DNA of 64,000 nt. Origin: Arthrobacter sp. SLBN-83 (GTDB taxonomy: Bacteria; Actinomycetota; Actinomycetes; Actinomycetales; Micrococcaceae). The stretch covers positions 2,542,001 to 2,606,000 of the forward strand of contig NZ_VFMX01000001.1 in NCBI RefSeq assembly GCF_006715285.1, given 5' to 3'. The number at the start of each line of letters is the position of its first letter. Within the stretch, counting starts at the first letter, position 1. Shown piece by piece: positions 41,810 to 50,663 of the stretch. Below the pieces are notes generated by a model that was not told the DNA's origin, did no database searches, and worked only from the letters and a program-made list of their open reading frames with translations. The position numbers and the translations under genes were made by a program.

Positions 41810-43189
41810 ATGACAACCCTCCCGGCGCGCCCACCCCTGGCACGGAGCAGCGACCGTGTCATCGCCGGGGTGTGCTCGGGCCTCGCCGCACACCTGGGCC
41901 GGCCGGTGAAGAACGTCCGGCTGGCCATGGTCCTCGCTTCCTTCGCGGGCGGGGCGGGGCTGGTCTTCTACGCGTGGCTATGGATCATGGTTCCCACAGC
42001 GGATGAGGCCGCCCGCCGCAACGCCCGCCGGCCGGCGTCGCCCATTGCTCCTGCCGTGAGCCAGCCATTAACAGGCCAGCCAATGCAGGGCCAGACCGCC
42101 CCGGGCCAACCGGCGCAGGGAGCCGCCCCCGACGGCGGAACGCCCCCAGGTGCCGCCGGTTCCGTTCCGGACGGCGTAGCATCCGCCGCCCCGCCATGGT
42201 TCCGGGCGCACGGCATGCGGTACGGCAAGGAGATCCTCCTGGGCTGCGGGCTGCTGCTGGTGGCCGGCATCATGATTGCCCAGCTGCTGGGCGTGGACGT
42301 CTCCCTCGGCACGCTGATCCCCGCCGCCGCAGTCCTGGGCGGTGCCTCCATCGCCTGGATGCAACTGGACGAAACCGGTCGCGCCGGACTGGTGGACAAG
42401 ACCAAGGCGGACCAAGCCGGTGGATGGGGGCGGCTGGCCGCCGGACTGGCCCTGGTGGTGGCCGGCGTGCTGGTGATGGTCTCCGGCTCCGGGTCGTGGG
42501 AACAGACGTGGCTCGCGCTGCTTGCCTCCGTGGCCGTGCTGGGCGGGGTGGTGCTGGTCCTGCTGCCGTGGGCGCTGAAATTCTGGCGGGACTTGGAAGC
42601 TGAGCGCGCCGGCAGGATCCGCGAGACGGAACGGGCGGAAATAGCTGCCCACCTCCACGACTCCGTGCTGCAGACGCTCGCCCTGATCCAGCGGCGGGCG
42701 GGCAACGAGCACGACGTCGTCCGCCTGGCCCGTGCCCAGGAGCGTGAGCTGCGGGGCTGGCTGTTCCAGGACCCGGGCCGCGAAAGCGGGCAGCTCTCGG
42801 ACCGCATCAAGGCGGTTGCCGCCGAGGTGGAGGACCTGCTGGGCAATGCCGTGGAGGTGGTTACCGTTGGTGATGCGGCCATGACAGAGGCACACGAAGC
42901 CTTGGTCCAGGCCAGCCGCGAGGCCATGCTCAACGCATCACGCCATGGCGGCGGCACTGTCTCGGTCTACCTTGAGGCGTCGGACGGGCAGGCAGAAATT
43001 TTCATCAAGGACAGGGGGCCCGGCTTTGAGCTGGGCGACGTACCGGCGGACCGGCTTGGGGTGCGGGAATCGATTATAGGCAGGATGAACCGCCACGGCG
43101 GTTCGGCTGCCATCCTCAGCACAGGGGACGGCACAGAGGTCCGGCTCAAGCTGCCGGCTGCAGCAGAACACGCGGAAGGGAAATCATGA
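41810..43189 (+). CDS. PspC-domain sensor histidine kinase
   Basis: A 459-aa sensor. The N-terminal PspC domain (about 10-65, R-V-I-A-G-V-C-S-G-L-A-A-H-L-G-R) is followed by a Pro/Gln/Gly linker, then four hydrophobic helices (about 138-265). The HisKA_3 domain has phosphoacceptor H283 in A-A-H-L-H-D-S-V-L-Q-T-L. The HATPase domain shows E-A-M-L-N-A-S-R-H and D-R-G-P-G-F. Fusion of PspC to a NarL-type kinase is known in actinobacteria, where it takes the place of LiaS. The stop overlaps the regulator start by 4 bases (ATGA). Confidence 0.92.
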   Translation: MTTLPARPPLARSSDRVIAGVCSGLAAHLGRPVKNVRLAMVLASFAGGAGLVFYAWLWIMVPTADEAARRNARRPASPIAPAVSQPLTGQPMQGQTAPGQPAQGAAPDGGTPPGAAGSVPDGVASAAPPWFRAHGMRYGKEILLGCGLLLVAGIMIAQLLGVDVSLGTLIPAAAVLGGASIAWMQLDETGRAGLVDKTKADQAGGWGRLAAGLALVVAGVLVMVSGSGSWEQTWLALLASVAVLGGVVLVLLPWALKFWRDLEAERAGRIRETERAEIAAHLHDSVLQTLALIQRRAGNEHDVVRLARAQERELRGWLFQDPGRESGQLSDRIKAVAAEVEDLLGNAVEVVTVGDAAMTEAHEALVQASREAMLNASRHGGGTVSVYLEASDGQAEIFIKDRGPGFELGDVPADRLGVRESIIGRMNRHGGSAAILSTGDGTEVRLKLPAAAEHAEGKS

Positions 43190-43890
43190 ACACGAGCCAG
43201 GGGACAGGTGCACAGGGGACAGGTGCGGGAAGCGGCCGCCCCGCCACCTCCGTGCGGGTGGTCATCGTGGATGACCATGCCATCTTCCGGTCCGGGCTGA
43301 AAGCAGACCTCCACTCCAGCATTCAAGTAGTGGGGGAGGCCGCCACGGTGGAGCAGGCCATCGCCGTGATCGCGGAACAGCGGCCCGACGTCGTCCTCCT
43401 GGACGTTCACCTGCCTGGCGGCCTCGGCGGCGGTGGACGGGAGGTTATCGCCGGTTCCGCCGCGTTGCTGTCCACCACGCGCTTCCTGGCCCTGAGCGTC
43501 TCAGATGCGGCCGAGGACGTGGTGGCCGTGATCCGGGCCGGCGCCCGGGGCTACGTCACCAAGACCATCTCCGGCGCCGAGATCACTGACGCCGTGTACC
43601 GCGTGGCCGGCGGCGACGCCGTCTTTTCGCCCCGCCTTGCCGGGTTCGTCCTGGACGCCTTCGGAACCGCCCCCGCGGACATCGCCGACGACGAACTGGA
43701 CAAGCTCTCCGCCCGCGAACTCGAGGTCATGCGCCTTATAGCCCGGGGCTACAGCTACAAGGAAGTGGCCAAGGAGCTCTTCATCAGCATCAAGACCGTG
43801 GAAACCCACGTGTCAGCAGTGCTGCGCAAGCTCCAGCTTTCCAGCCGCCACGAACTGACCAAGTGGGCCGCAGAGCGTCGCCTCCTGTAA
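43186..43890 (+). CDS. LuxR/NarL-family response regulator (LiaR-like)
   Basis: A 234-aa regulator paired with the PspC kinase. The receiver domain starts V-V-I-V-D-D-H-A-I-F-R-S-G-L and the phosphorylated Asp is D73 in V-V-L-L-D-V-H-L-P. The following loop is unusually Gly-rich (G-G-L-G-G-G-G-R). The LuxR helix-turn-helix covers about 170-225 (L-S-A-R-E-L-E-V-M-R-L-I-A-R-G-Y). The first 20 residues are a Gly/Gln/Thr tail encoded by a 15-bp tandem repeat (43198-43227). It probably activates the divergent LiaF/PspC unit and itself. Confidence 0.93.
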   Translation: MNTSQGTGAQGTGAGSGRPATSVRVVIVDDHAIFRSGLKADLHSSIQVVGEAATVEQAIAVIAEQRPDVVLLDVHLPGGLGGGGREVIAGSAALLSTTRFLALSVSDAAEDVVAVIRAGARGYVTKTISGAEITDAVYRVAGGDAVFSPRLAGFVLDAFGTAPADIADDELDKLSARELEVMRLIARGYSYKEVAKELFISIKTVETHVSAVLRKLQLSSRHELTKWAAERRLL

Positions 43891-43894
43891 CCCC

Positions 43895-44061
43895 AAACCC
43901 CCGCTCACTTCTGGCAGCTATTTCCCAAACGCCCGCTCAGCTCTTACGCCTCAAACGCCGACGCCCGCTCACCTTTGCTGCCTTAAACGCCAACGCCCGC
44001 TCACTTTCCCTAAAGAAGTGAGCGGGCGTTTGGATTAAAGCTGCGAAAGGTGGGCGGGCGT
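43895..44061. repeat. Degenerate repeat array built on (AA)ACGCCCGCTCACTT
   Basis: Four direct units (cores at about 43895-43910, 43928-43940, 43954-43974, 43985-44006) and two inverted units (44016-44032, 44045-44061) fill the gap between two convergent genes. Direct unit AACGCCCGCTCACTT (43992-44006) and inverted AAGTGAGCGGGCGTT (44016-44030) form a perfect 15-bp stem with a 9-base loop. It looks like an intergenic repeat family that may also terminate both transcripts. Confidence 0.8.
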
Positions 44062-44062
44062 C

Positions 44063-45280
44063 CTACTGGGCCTTGCCCAGGAAGTCCTGGAGGCGCTGCA
44101 CACCCGTGGCGAGGTCGTCGTCGCCCAGGGCGTAGGACAGGCGAAGGAAACCGGAGGGGCCGAAGGCCTCGCCCGGAACCACTGCCACCTCAACCTCGTC
44201 GAGGATCAGCGAGGCCAGCTCTGCGGAGGTCTGCGGCGTGGCGGTACCGGACGCCGTCGGGAATTCCTTGCCCAGGAGCGCGCGGACATCCGCGTACACG
44301 TAGAAGGCACCCTTCGGCGTCGGGCATTCCACTCCGTCGATCGCGTTCAGGCCGGCGACGATGGCCTTGCGGCGGCGGTCGAAGGCCACCTTCATCTCGT
44401 CGACGGCGGTCAGCGGCCCGGAGACAGCGGCGAGGGCGGCAATCTGCATGATGTTGGACACGTTGGAGGTGGCATGTGACTGGAGATTGGTGGCGGCCTT
44501 GATGACGTCGGCGGGGCCGATCATCCAGCCCACACGCCAGCCGGTCATGGCATAGGTCTTGGCCACGCCGTTGAGGATGACTACCTTGTCGCCCAGTTCC
44601 GGGGCAGCGGTGGCGATGGAGGTGAAGGGGACGCCGTCGTAGGTCAGGTGCTCATAGATCTCGTCCGTGACCACCCACAGGCCCTTGGCCGCGGCCCACT
44701 TGCCAATCTCGGCCACCTGCTCCGGGGAGTAGACGGCACCGGTGGGGTTCGACGGCGAGACGAACAGCAGGATCTTGGTCCGGTCCGTGACGGCTGCTTC
44801 GAGCTGATCCACCGTCACCAGGTAGTCCTGTTCCGGACCGGCGAAGACCTCCACGGGGACGCCGCCGGCCAGCCGGATCGCCTCCGGGTAGGTGGTCCAG
44901 AACGGGGCAGGCACAAGGACTTCATCGGCCGGATCCACCAGGGTGGCGAACGTGTTGTACACGGCCTGCTTGCCGCCGTTGGTCACCAGCACCTGTGACG
45001 GGTCAACCTTGTAGCCCGAATCGCGCAGGGTCTTCTCGGCGATGGCCTTCTTCAGCTCGGGCAGCCCGCCGGCGGGGGAGTAGCGGTGGAACTTGGGCTG
45101 GCCCGCAGCCTCAATGGCCGCCTGGACGATGTAGTCCGGGGTGGGAAAGTCGGGTTCGCCCGCACCGAAGCCAATCACCGGCCGCCCGGCCGCCTTCAGC
45201 GCCTTGGCCTTGGCGTCAACGGCCAGGGTTGCGGATTCGGCAATGGCGGAAATGCGTTGGGAAACGCGGGCGGCAGACAT
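44063..45280 (-). CDS. Aspartate aminotransferase (PLP, class I subgroup Ib)
   Basis: A 405-aa fold-type I aminotransferase that interconverts aspartate/2-oxoglutarate and oxaloacetate/glutamate. Seen: [12 protein letters not shown] near residue 37, [10 protein letters not shown] near residue 173, D-E-I-Y-E-H-L near residue 205, and the PLP lysine in [16 protein letters not shown] near residue 240. F-L-R-L-S-Y-A near the C-terminus holds the carboxylate-binding Arg. The N-terminus S-A-A-R-V-S-Q-R-I fits the subgroup. The ATG has only a weak ribosome binding site. Confidence 0.9.
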   Translation of the reverse strand: MSAARVSQRISAIAESATLAVDAKAKALKAAGRPVIGFGAGEPDFPTPDYIVQAAIEAAGQPKFHRYSPAGGLPELKKAIAEKTLRDSGYKVDPSQVLVTNGGKQAVYNTFATLVDPADEVLVPAPFWTTYPEAIRLAGGVPVEVFAGPEQDYLVTVDQLEAAVTDRTKILLFVSPSNPTGAVYSPEQVAEIGKWAAAKGLWVVTDEIYEHLTYDGVPFTSIATAAPELGDKVVILNGVAKTYAMTGWRVGWMIGPADVIKAATNLQSHATSNVSNIMQIAALAAVSGPLTAVDEMKVAFDRRRKAIVAGLNAIDGVECPTPKGAFYVYADVRALLGKEFPTASGTATPQTSAELASLILDEVEVAVVPGEAFGPSGFLRLSYALGDDDLATGVQRLQDFLGKAQ

Positions 45281-45443
45281 GGCAGGTCCGTTCTTCGCTT
45301 GCAGCCCGGAGGCTGGAATGTGGATTCGACGATTTCTACTCTATGCTGTTCACCGGACCCTCCGGGGTGCCGGTTTTGATTTATGACTGCCCCCGCGCAG
45401 CAGGTTTCAGGCCGGTGGTTCGGACGGGCCGGAACGGGCTGGT

Positions 45444-45472
45444 TTTACCTACGCGAAGTTCTTGCGTAGACT
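45444..45472 (+). promoter_or_regulatory. Promoter of the tRNA-Trp / secE-nusG unit
   Basis: TTTACC (45444-45449), a 17-bp spacer and TAGACT (45467-45472) fit an actinobacterial housekeeping promoter. It lies 85 bp before the tRNA gene. A CTACGC/GCGTAG inverted repeat (45449-45454, 45464-45469) overlaps both boxes. Confidence 0.55.
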
Positions 45473-45557
45473 GGTTCACCGGTGTTGAAACACGGATGAT
45501 GACGTGTGCCCCAGTCCAAGCTGGTGTTGGGTCGTCAAAGAGTGGCATTCACTCCAT

Positions 45558-45630
45558 AGGGTAGTGGCGCAATTGGTAGCGCAGCGGTCTCCAAAACCGC
45601 AGGTTGCAGGTTCGAGTCCTGTCTGCCCTG
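45558..45630 (+). tRNA. tRNA-Trp (anticodon CCA)
   Basis: A 73-nt cloverleaf: acceptor AGGGTAG pairs with CTGCCCT (one T-G pair), discriminator G at 45630. The D-loop contains AATTGGTAG, the anticodon loop TCTCCAAAA has CCA at 45591-45593 (position 34), and the T-arm is TGCAGGTTCGAGTCCTGT-like. CCA is not encoded; CGC follows. tRNA-Trp just before secE is the usual actinobacterial order. Confidence 0.97.
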
Positions 45631-45727
45631 CGCAAGCTGTTCCGGGCGAGAGCCCGGAACAGGCGCAGCAACCATGGTTCTGATCAGGGCCGGGTAATCC
45701 ACCATTGCAAAGATGAGCGAGGACCAG

Positions 45728-45997
45728 GTGACCGAAACAGCTGCCAGCAGCTCCAAGGGCCGCCCAGCTAAGAAGGAAGCCAAGGCAAACTTCTTCGCCC
45801 GCATTGCACTTTTCGTCCGCCAGATCATCGGCGAACTGAAGAAGGTTGTTGCCCCCACCCGCAAGGAACTGATCAACTACACGCTCGTGGTGCTGGTGTT
45901 CGTGGCCATCATGATGGTCATCGTCAGCCTGCTGGACATTGGTTTCGGAACCGCTGTCAGCTGGATCTTCGGCGGCACCGGCTCCAAGGACAGCTAA
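45728..45997 (+). CDS. secE: Preprotein translocase subunit SecE
   Basis: Small essential SecYEG subunit that clamps SecY. The product is 89 aa from the GTG at 45728. This start is preferred to an ATG at 45713 because GAGGA sits 4 bases before it and nothing precedes the ATG. A Lys-rich N-terminus is followed by the amphipathic F-V-R-Q-I-I-G-E-L-K-K-V-V-A-P-T-R-K-E-L signature and one membrane helix (V-V-L-V-F-V-A-I-M-M-V-I-V). nusG follows, as in nearly all bacteria. Confidence 0.94.
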   Translation: MTETAASSSKGRPAKKEAKANFFARIALFVRQIIGELKKVVAPTRKELINYTLVVLVFVAIMMVIVSLLDIGFGTAVSWIFGGTGSKDS

Positions 45998-46112
45998 GGC
46001 TGCACGGTCCGCAGGCCGCGTGTTCCGCCCGGGAAACCGGGAAGGAAGCACCGGTGTGCGGAATTGAGCCATTTAAATAGGCATGTTAGGCAATGAGGAA
46101 GCAGGAGACCAA

Positions 46113-46913
46113 GTGTCTGAGCAGGAGCTCGAGGTAACCGAGACTGGGCTGGAAGAATCCCCGGACGTCACGGCAGAAGCCGGCGAAGAGTCCGAGGTTG
46201 AGTCCTCCGCGCCCGAATCCGACGACGCCGCCTCCGACGTTGCCGACGCAGACGCAGAAGCCGGCGACGAAGAGACCGACGCCCTTGCCGCCGCGGCCGC
46301 CACTGCAGCTGCAGACCCGGCCGAGGAATTCAAGGCCAAGCTGCGCCGCCAGGAAGGTGACTGGTACGTCATCCACTCCTACGCCGGGTACGAAAACCGC
46401 GTAAAGGCCAACCTTGAAACCCGCATCCAGACCCTGGACATGGAAGATTACATCTTCGAAATCCAGGTGCCCATGGAAGAAGTCGTGGAGATCAAGAACG
46501 CCCAGCGCAAGGTGATCAACCGCGTCCGCATCCCCGGCTACGTTCTGGTCCGCATGGACCTGACCGACGCCTCCTGGGGCGCCGTCCGCCATACCCCCGG
46601 CGTCACCGGCTTCGTCGGCAACGCCCACAACCCGGTCCCGCTGCGCCTGGACGAGGTCTTCTCCATGCTCGCCCCTGTCTTCGAAGAAGAGCAGGCCGAG
46701 AAGGGCAAGCCGGTCAACAAGCAGAACCAGGCTCCCGTGGCCGTGGACTTCGAGGTCGGCGAGTCCGTCATCGTCAAGGAAGGCCCGTTCGAGACCCTTC
46801 CCGCCACGATCTCCGAGATCAAGCCCGAGTCCCAGACGCTCGTGGTGCTCGTCTCCATCTTCGAGCGCGAAACGCCCGTCACCCTGGCGTTCAACCAGGT
46901 CACCAAGATCTGA
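46113..46913 (+). CDS. nusG: Transcription termination/antitermination protein NusG
   Basis: Binds RNA polymerase and couples it to Rho or to the ribosome. It is 266 aa. An acidic, Glu/Ala-rich N-terminal extension of about 80 residues, typical of actinobacterial NusG, precedes the NGN domain ([18 protein letters not shown]), followed by the KOW domain ([14 protein letters not shown]). GTG at 46113 is chosen over an upstream ATG (46083) because GGAG lies 5 bases before it. The next gene is rplK. Confidence 0.94.
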   Translation: MSEQELEVTETGLEESPDVTAEAGEESEVESSAPESDDAASDVADADAEAGDEETDALAAAAATAAADPAEEFKAKLRRQEGDWYVIHSYAGYENRVKANLETRIQTLDMEDYIFEIQVPMEEVVEIKNAQRKVINRVRIPGYVLVRMDLTDASWGAVRHTPGVTGFVGNAHNPVPLRLDEVFSMLAPVFEEEQAEKGKPVNKQNQAPVAVDFEVGESVIVKEGPFETLPATISEIKPESQTLVVLVSIFERETPVTLAFNQVTKI

Positions 46914-47041
46914 GAATCCTAGAATTCGTCCCGGCGCCGCCCGCTTAGCGGCACCGGAACGGCCGGCCGCCTTGCCATGGCGGCCACAAACCTGAGGCAC
47001 GCTCCTGTGCCCCAGGACGTTATTGAGAGAAGGACCCTACA

Positions 47042-47473
47042 TTGGCTCCCAAGAAGAAGGTCACCGGCCTCATCAAGCTGCAGATCCAGGCAGGTGCCGC
47101 CAACCCGGCCCCGCCGATCGGTCCTGCGCTTGGCCAGCACGGTGTCAACATCATGGAATTCTGCAAGGCGTACAACGCTGCGACGGAAGCCCAGCGCGGA
47201 AACGTCATCCCCGTGGAAATCACGGTCTACGAGGACCGCTCCTTCACGTTCATCACCAAGACCCCGCCGGCTGCAGAACTCATCAAGAAGGCTGCAGGCG
47301 TTGCCAAGGGTTCATCCACCCCGCACACCGTCAAGGTTGCCAAGCTGACCCAGGCCCAGGTCAACGAGATCGCCTCCACCAAGATGGAAGACCTCAACGC
47401 CACCAGCCTCGAAGGCGCAGCGAAGATCATCGCCGGCACCGCCCGCTCCATGGGCATCACCGTCGAGGGCTAA
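47042..47473 (+). CDS. rplK: 50S ribosomal protein L11
   Basis: A 143-aa protein at the GTPase-associated centre of the large subunit. The N-terminal [19 protein letters not shown] motif near residues 22-40 is the thiostrepton/23S-binding face. The TTG start is supported by GAAGGA 7 bases upstream and by the A-P-K-K-K-V family start. Upstream of rplA, forming the conserved L11 operon. Confidence 0.97.
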
Positions 47474-47653
47474 TACCCCTTTACCGCTGTCCAGCGTCAG
47501 GGTCTTTGACGACGACGGGCGGCACCGCCGGGAAACCGGCACCAATAAAATTCAAATGTTGGCCATCCGGCCGGATAACGAACCGGATTGGGCGACTGTG
47601 GCAGGGCCCAGCGCGGTCCGCAGACCACAACTGCACAAGGAGAAACAAGCAGC

Positions 47654-48361
47654 ATGGCAAAGCGCAGCAAAGCATATGAGGCAGCAGCCGCCAAGATCGA
47701 TGCAACCAAGCACTACGCACCGCTCGAGGCAGTAACGCTGGCCAAGGACACCAACCCGTCCAAGTTCGACGCCACCGTTGAGGTTGCTTTCCGCCTCGGC
47801 GTCGACCCCCGCAAGGCTGACCAGATGGTCCGCGGCACCGTCAACCTGCCTCACGGCACCGGTAAGACCGCCCGCGTCCTGGTCTTCGCCACGGGCGACA
47901 AGGCAGAGGCCGCAATCGCAGCCGGCGCCGACTTCGTTGGTTCCGACGACCTGATCGAAAAGATCGCCGGTGGCTGGACCGATTTCGACGCAGCCGTTGC
48001 CACCCCCGACCTCATGGGCAAGGTTGGCCGCCTCGGTAAGGTCCTGGGTCCGCGTAACCTGATGCCGAACCCCAAGACGGGCACCGTGACCCCCGATGTC
48101 ACCAAGGCCGTCAACGACATCAAGGGTGGCAAGATCGACTTCCGCGTCGACAAGCACTCCAACCTGCACTTCATCATCGGCAAGGTTTCCTTCGACACCA
48201 CGAAGCTGGCCGAGAACTACGCAGCAGCCCTGGAAGAGGTTCTCCGCCTCAAGCCGTCCGCTGCCAAGGGCCGCTACATCCAGAAGGCCACCGTGGCCAC
48301 CACGTTCGGCCCGGGCATCTCCGTGGACCCCAACGTCACCAAGGTGCTCACCGAGGCGTAG
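47654..48361 (+). CDS. rplA: 50S ribosomal protein L1
   Basis: A 235-aa L1-stalk protein that also represses its own operon by binding mRNA in many bacteria. M-A-K-R-S-K-A-Y start, [15 protein letters not shown] near residue 37, and [15 protein letters not shown] near residue 136 are seen. ATG at 47654 matches the family N-terminus, although the frame is open further upstream. A strong terminator follows 44 bases downstream. Confidence 0.97.
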   Translation: MAKRSKAYEAAAAKIDATKHYAPLEAVTLAKDTNPSKFDATVEVAFRLGVDPRKADQMVRGTVNLPHGTGKTARVLVFATGDKAEAAIAAGADFVGSDDLIEKIAGGWTDFDAAVATPDLMGKVGRLGKVLGPRNLMPNPKTGTVTPDVTKAVNDIKGGKIDFRVDKHSNLHFIIGKVSFDTTKLAENYAAALEEVLRLKPSAAKGRYIQKATVATTFGPGISVDPNVTKVLTEA

Positions 48362-48404
48362 TCCTTGATTGAAGTTCCTGCCCCGGGCTGATTCCGGAGC
48401 ATCC

Positions 48405-48446
48405 GAAGACCGTCCCGGCGCATCAGCGCCGGGACGGTCTTCTTTT
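48405..48446 (+). terminator. Rho-independent terminator of the rplK-rplA operon
   Basis: GAAGACCGTCCCGGCG (48405-48420) pairs perfectly with 48427-48442 around CATCAG, followed by TTTT. Confidence 0.95.
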
Positions 48447-48497
48447 GGTGCCGCCGACGCCGGCGCGCTCGGTCCTGACGTGGAATGAGAGCGCAAA

Positions 48498-48511
48498 CCA
48501 GCATATGCTGG
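48498..48511. promoter_or_regulatory. Perfect 14-bp palindrome before the double-GNAT gene
   Basis: CCAGCATATGCTGG is exactly self-complementary and lies in a short A+T-richer stretch, 76 bp before the gene start. A possible operator or part of the promoter region. Confidence 0.35.
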
Positions 48512-48586
48512 CCATAAATATTGCACTCGGATTCAGGCCTGCTGGCTATGGAGGTGAGTGGCAGAAACGGCTGGGATGATGCCCGA

Positions 48587-49705
48587 ATGGCAATAGACGT
48601 TAAGATCGAGCAGCTCTGGATCCCCGACTCATTGGACACCCCGGACGCTGCGGACTTCCTGGCTGCCGTGGAAGTGGGCCGCAAAGTGCGGATGCAGACC
48701 TGGGGCAGTGACGATCTCGCCTATGGGCCGCTCGAGAAGCTGCTGGAGTTTGCGGACCCCTATGAGCGCCAGCTGATCCTGGTGGCCAAGGTGGACGGCG
48801 CCATCGTGGGCACGGTGGACATCGCGCTGCCCCTGACCGACCACCTTGACCTGGCCGAGCTCACCCTGGACATCCTGCCGGAGTACCAGCGGCAGGGCGT
48901 GGGACGCCGGCTGCTGGAGGCGGCAGAACATCTGGCCCGGGGCGAAGGGCGCACCATGATCCTGGTGGACACCAACCACCCCGGCGCGTCGCTGCATGAG
49001 TTTGAGCAGGCCCAGTTGGTTCCTGGATCCGGCCAGGGGTTTGTGCCGCTGGAGAGCCGGGAGGTGGAGTTCGCCCGGAAGACCGGATACACGCTCCAGC
49101 ACATCGAGCAGTTCAGTTCCTGCCTCCTGCCCCTGGACACCAAGCTGGTGGCTGACCTGCAGGCTGAAGCGGAGGAGGCCAACAACGGCAGGTACCGGTT
49201 GCACCACTGGACGGACCGTTGTTCGGAACGCTGGCTGGAAGCGGTGGCGGCCCTTGAAAACCAGGCCGGAGTAGACGTTGACCCGTCGCTGGATGCGCCG
49301 ATTGAGCAGGACATGGTGTTCGACGCCGGCATCCTCCGGGAGGCGGAAGAGGTCGCCATCGCGCAGGGGAGGCGGACGGTGGTCACCGCGGTGGAGCACA
49401 TCGCCACGGGAACGCTGGTGGGACTGACCACCATCACGGTGCTGGCGCACCGGGCCGACGTTGTGTTCCAGGACGATACCCTGATCCTGCAGGAGCACCG
49501 CGGCAACAAGCTGGGCCTGCTGATTAAGGTGGCCAATATGGAGCGGCTCAGCGAGCAGTTCCCGGATGCACGCATCATCTACACCTGGAATGCGCCGGAG
49601 AACCGGTACCTTCTGACGGTCAATAAGCAGCTCGGTTTCCAGACGGCGGGGGTAACGGGAATCTGGCAAAAAGAGCTTCCAACCCTGCGCACCAGCACCA
49701 GTTGA
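48587..49705 (+). CDS. Double-GNAT N-acetyltransferase
   Basis: A 372-aa protein with two GNAT folds. The first (about 5-150) contains L-D-I-L-P-E-Y-Q-R-Q-G-V-G-R-R-L-L-E-A-A, a complete acetyl-CoA motif. The second (about 180-365) has E-H-R-G-N-K-L-G-L-L-I-K-V-A-N-M and T-W-N-A-P-E-N. The layout resembles mycothiol-synthase-like and Eis-like tandem acetyltransferases, but the substrate is unknown. It interrupts the ribosomal protein region as an independent unit. The start is uncertain: ATG 48587 fits the fold start, while ATG 48548 is also in frame. Confidence 0.82.
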   Translation: MAIDVKIEQLWIPDSLDTPDAADFLAAVEVGRKVRMQTWGSDDLAYGPLEKLLEFADPYERQLILVAKVDGAIVGTVDIALPLTDHLDLAELTLDILPEYQRQGVGRRLLEAAEHLARGEGRTMILVDTNHPGASLHEFEQAQLVPGSGQGFVPLESREVEFARKTGYTLQHIEQFSSCLLPLDTKLVADLQAEAEEANNGRYRLHHWTDRCSERWLEAVAALENQAGVDVDPSLDAPIEQDMVFDAGILREAEEVAIAQGRRTVVTAVEHIATGTLVGLTTITVLAHRADVVFQDDTLILQEHRGNKLGLLIKVANMERLSEQFPDARIIYTWNAPENRYLLTVNKQLGFQTAGVTGIWQKELPTLRTSTS

Positions 49706-49713
49706 GCGCCGAT

Positions 49714-49743
49714 TTGGCCGGCGGGCTGTGCCTCGCGTAAGCT
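49714..49743 (+). promoter_or_regulatory. Candidate promoter of the rplJ-rplL operon
   Basis: TTGGCC (49714-49719), an 18-bp spacer and TAAGCT (49738-49743). It is placed correctly to transcribe the whole L10 leader. Confidence 0.45.
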
Positions 49744-49749
49744 GGAGGT

Positions 49750-50001
49750 ACCAAAGACCGTCGGTTGTTGGAAATCCACTCTCCTGAACATGGCTCAACT
49801 CTGCAGTTGTGCTCTGGGGACCACAGTGGCTTTCCGGACGAAGGACCCTCAACGCAGGGCGGCCGGCGCAGGTGAACGAAGCAAAGCTCCACGGTATAGC
49901 CCTGTTGAGCCAAGCCCCGTGCATCTGCGCGGGGCGTTTTTAGTTATAGCTCTCTTGAGCGGGGACCGTCGAATACCGGCACTATCCCCGGAAGGAGGGT
50001 T
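49750..50001 (+). promoter_or_regulatory. L10 (ribosomal protein) leader
   Basis: The roughly 250-nt untranslated region before rplJ has the layout of the L10-leader element. It begins with a structured GC-rich part (49760-49910) containing repeats of ATAGC.CTGTTGAGC type, includes an intrinsic-terminator-like hairpin at 49914-49941, and ends with the rplJ ribosome binding site. L10(L12)4 binding to this RNA is the known autoregulatory mechanism for the operon. The assignment rests on position and hairpin, not on a covariance match. Confidence 0.6.
49914..49941 (+). terminator. Attenuator hairpin inside the L10 leader
   Basis: GCCCCGTGC and GCGCGGGGC pair over 9 bp (one T-G) around ATCT, followed by GTTTTT-like T-run. 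It stands 60 bases before the rplJ start, so it must be overridden for expression. Confidence 0.75.
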
Positions 50002-50586
50002 ATGGCAACGCCTACCAAGGTTTCAGCAGTAGCTGAGATCACTAACGATTTCAAGGAATCGAACGCCGCTGTCCTGACCGAATACCGCGGGCTCACCGTT
50101 GCACAGCTCAAGCAGCTGCGTGTTTCTCTCGGCCAGGACACCAAGTTCGCGGTCGTCAAGAACACCCTGACCGCCATTGCAGCCAAGGAAGCCGGCGTCG
50201 AAGCATTCGACGGCCAGCTTGCCGGCCCCACTGCAATCGCGTTCATCAAGGGTGACGCAGTTGCCGCTGCCAAGAGCCTGACGGATTTTGCCAAGGCCAA
50301 CAAGCAGCTGGTCATCAAGACCGGTTACTTCGAGGGCAAGGCGCTGGACGCCAGCGAGGTTGCCGCACTGGCTGCCCTCGAGTCCCGCGAGCTGCAGCTC
50401 GCCAAGGTTGCAGGCGTCCTCAAGGCCCCTGCCGCCGCAGCTGCACGCATCATCGACGCACTGCGCCTCAAGCTTGAAGAAGAGAACGGTGCACCGGCAG
50501 CTGCCGAAGCGCCCGCCGCTGAAGAAGCTCCCGCCGCTGAAGCAGAAGCGCCCGCCGCTGAAGCTCCCGCTGCCGAAGAGAACTAA
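50002..50586 (+). CDS. rplJ: 50S ribosomal protein L10
   Basis: Base of the L12 stalk. It is 194 aa, of which the last 25-30 residues are an Ala/Glu/Pro repeat ([11 protein letters not shown]), a common actinobacterial tail. The globular part starts with [11 protein letters not shown] and has [12 protein letters not shown] near residue 27. The L12-binding C-terminal helix is around 135-165. AAGGAGG precedes the ATG. Expression is probably set by the L10 leader. Confidence 0.96.
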   Translation: MATPTKVSAVAEITNDFKESNAAVLTEYRGLTVAQLKQLRVSLGQDTKFAVVKNTLTAIAAKEAGVEAFDGQLAGPTAIAFIKGDAVAAAKSLTDFAKANKQLVIKTGYFEGKALDASEVAALAALESRELQLAKVAGVLKAPAAAAARIIDALRLKLEEENGAPAAAEAPAAEEAPAAEAEAPAAEAPAAEEN

Positions 50587-50663
50587 TTCTCTTACCCCCA
50601 CCAGACTCCGGTGCCAGTCCGGCCCAGCGCCGTTCGGACACCACAACAGGAAGGACGCCTACC

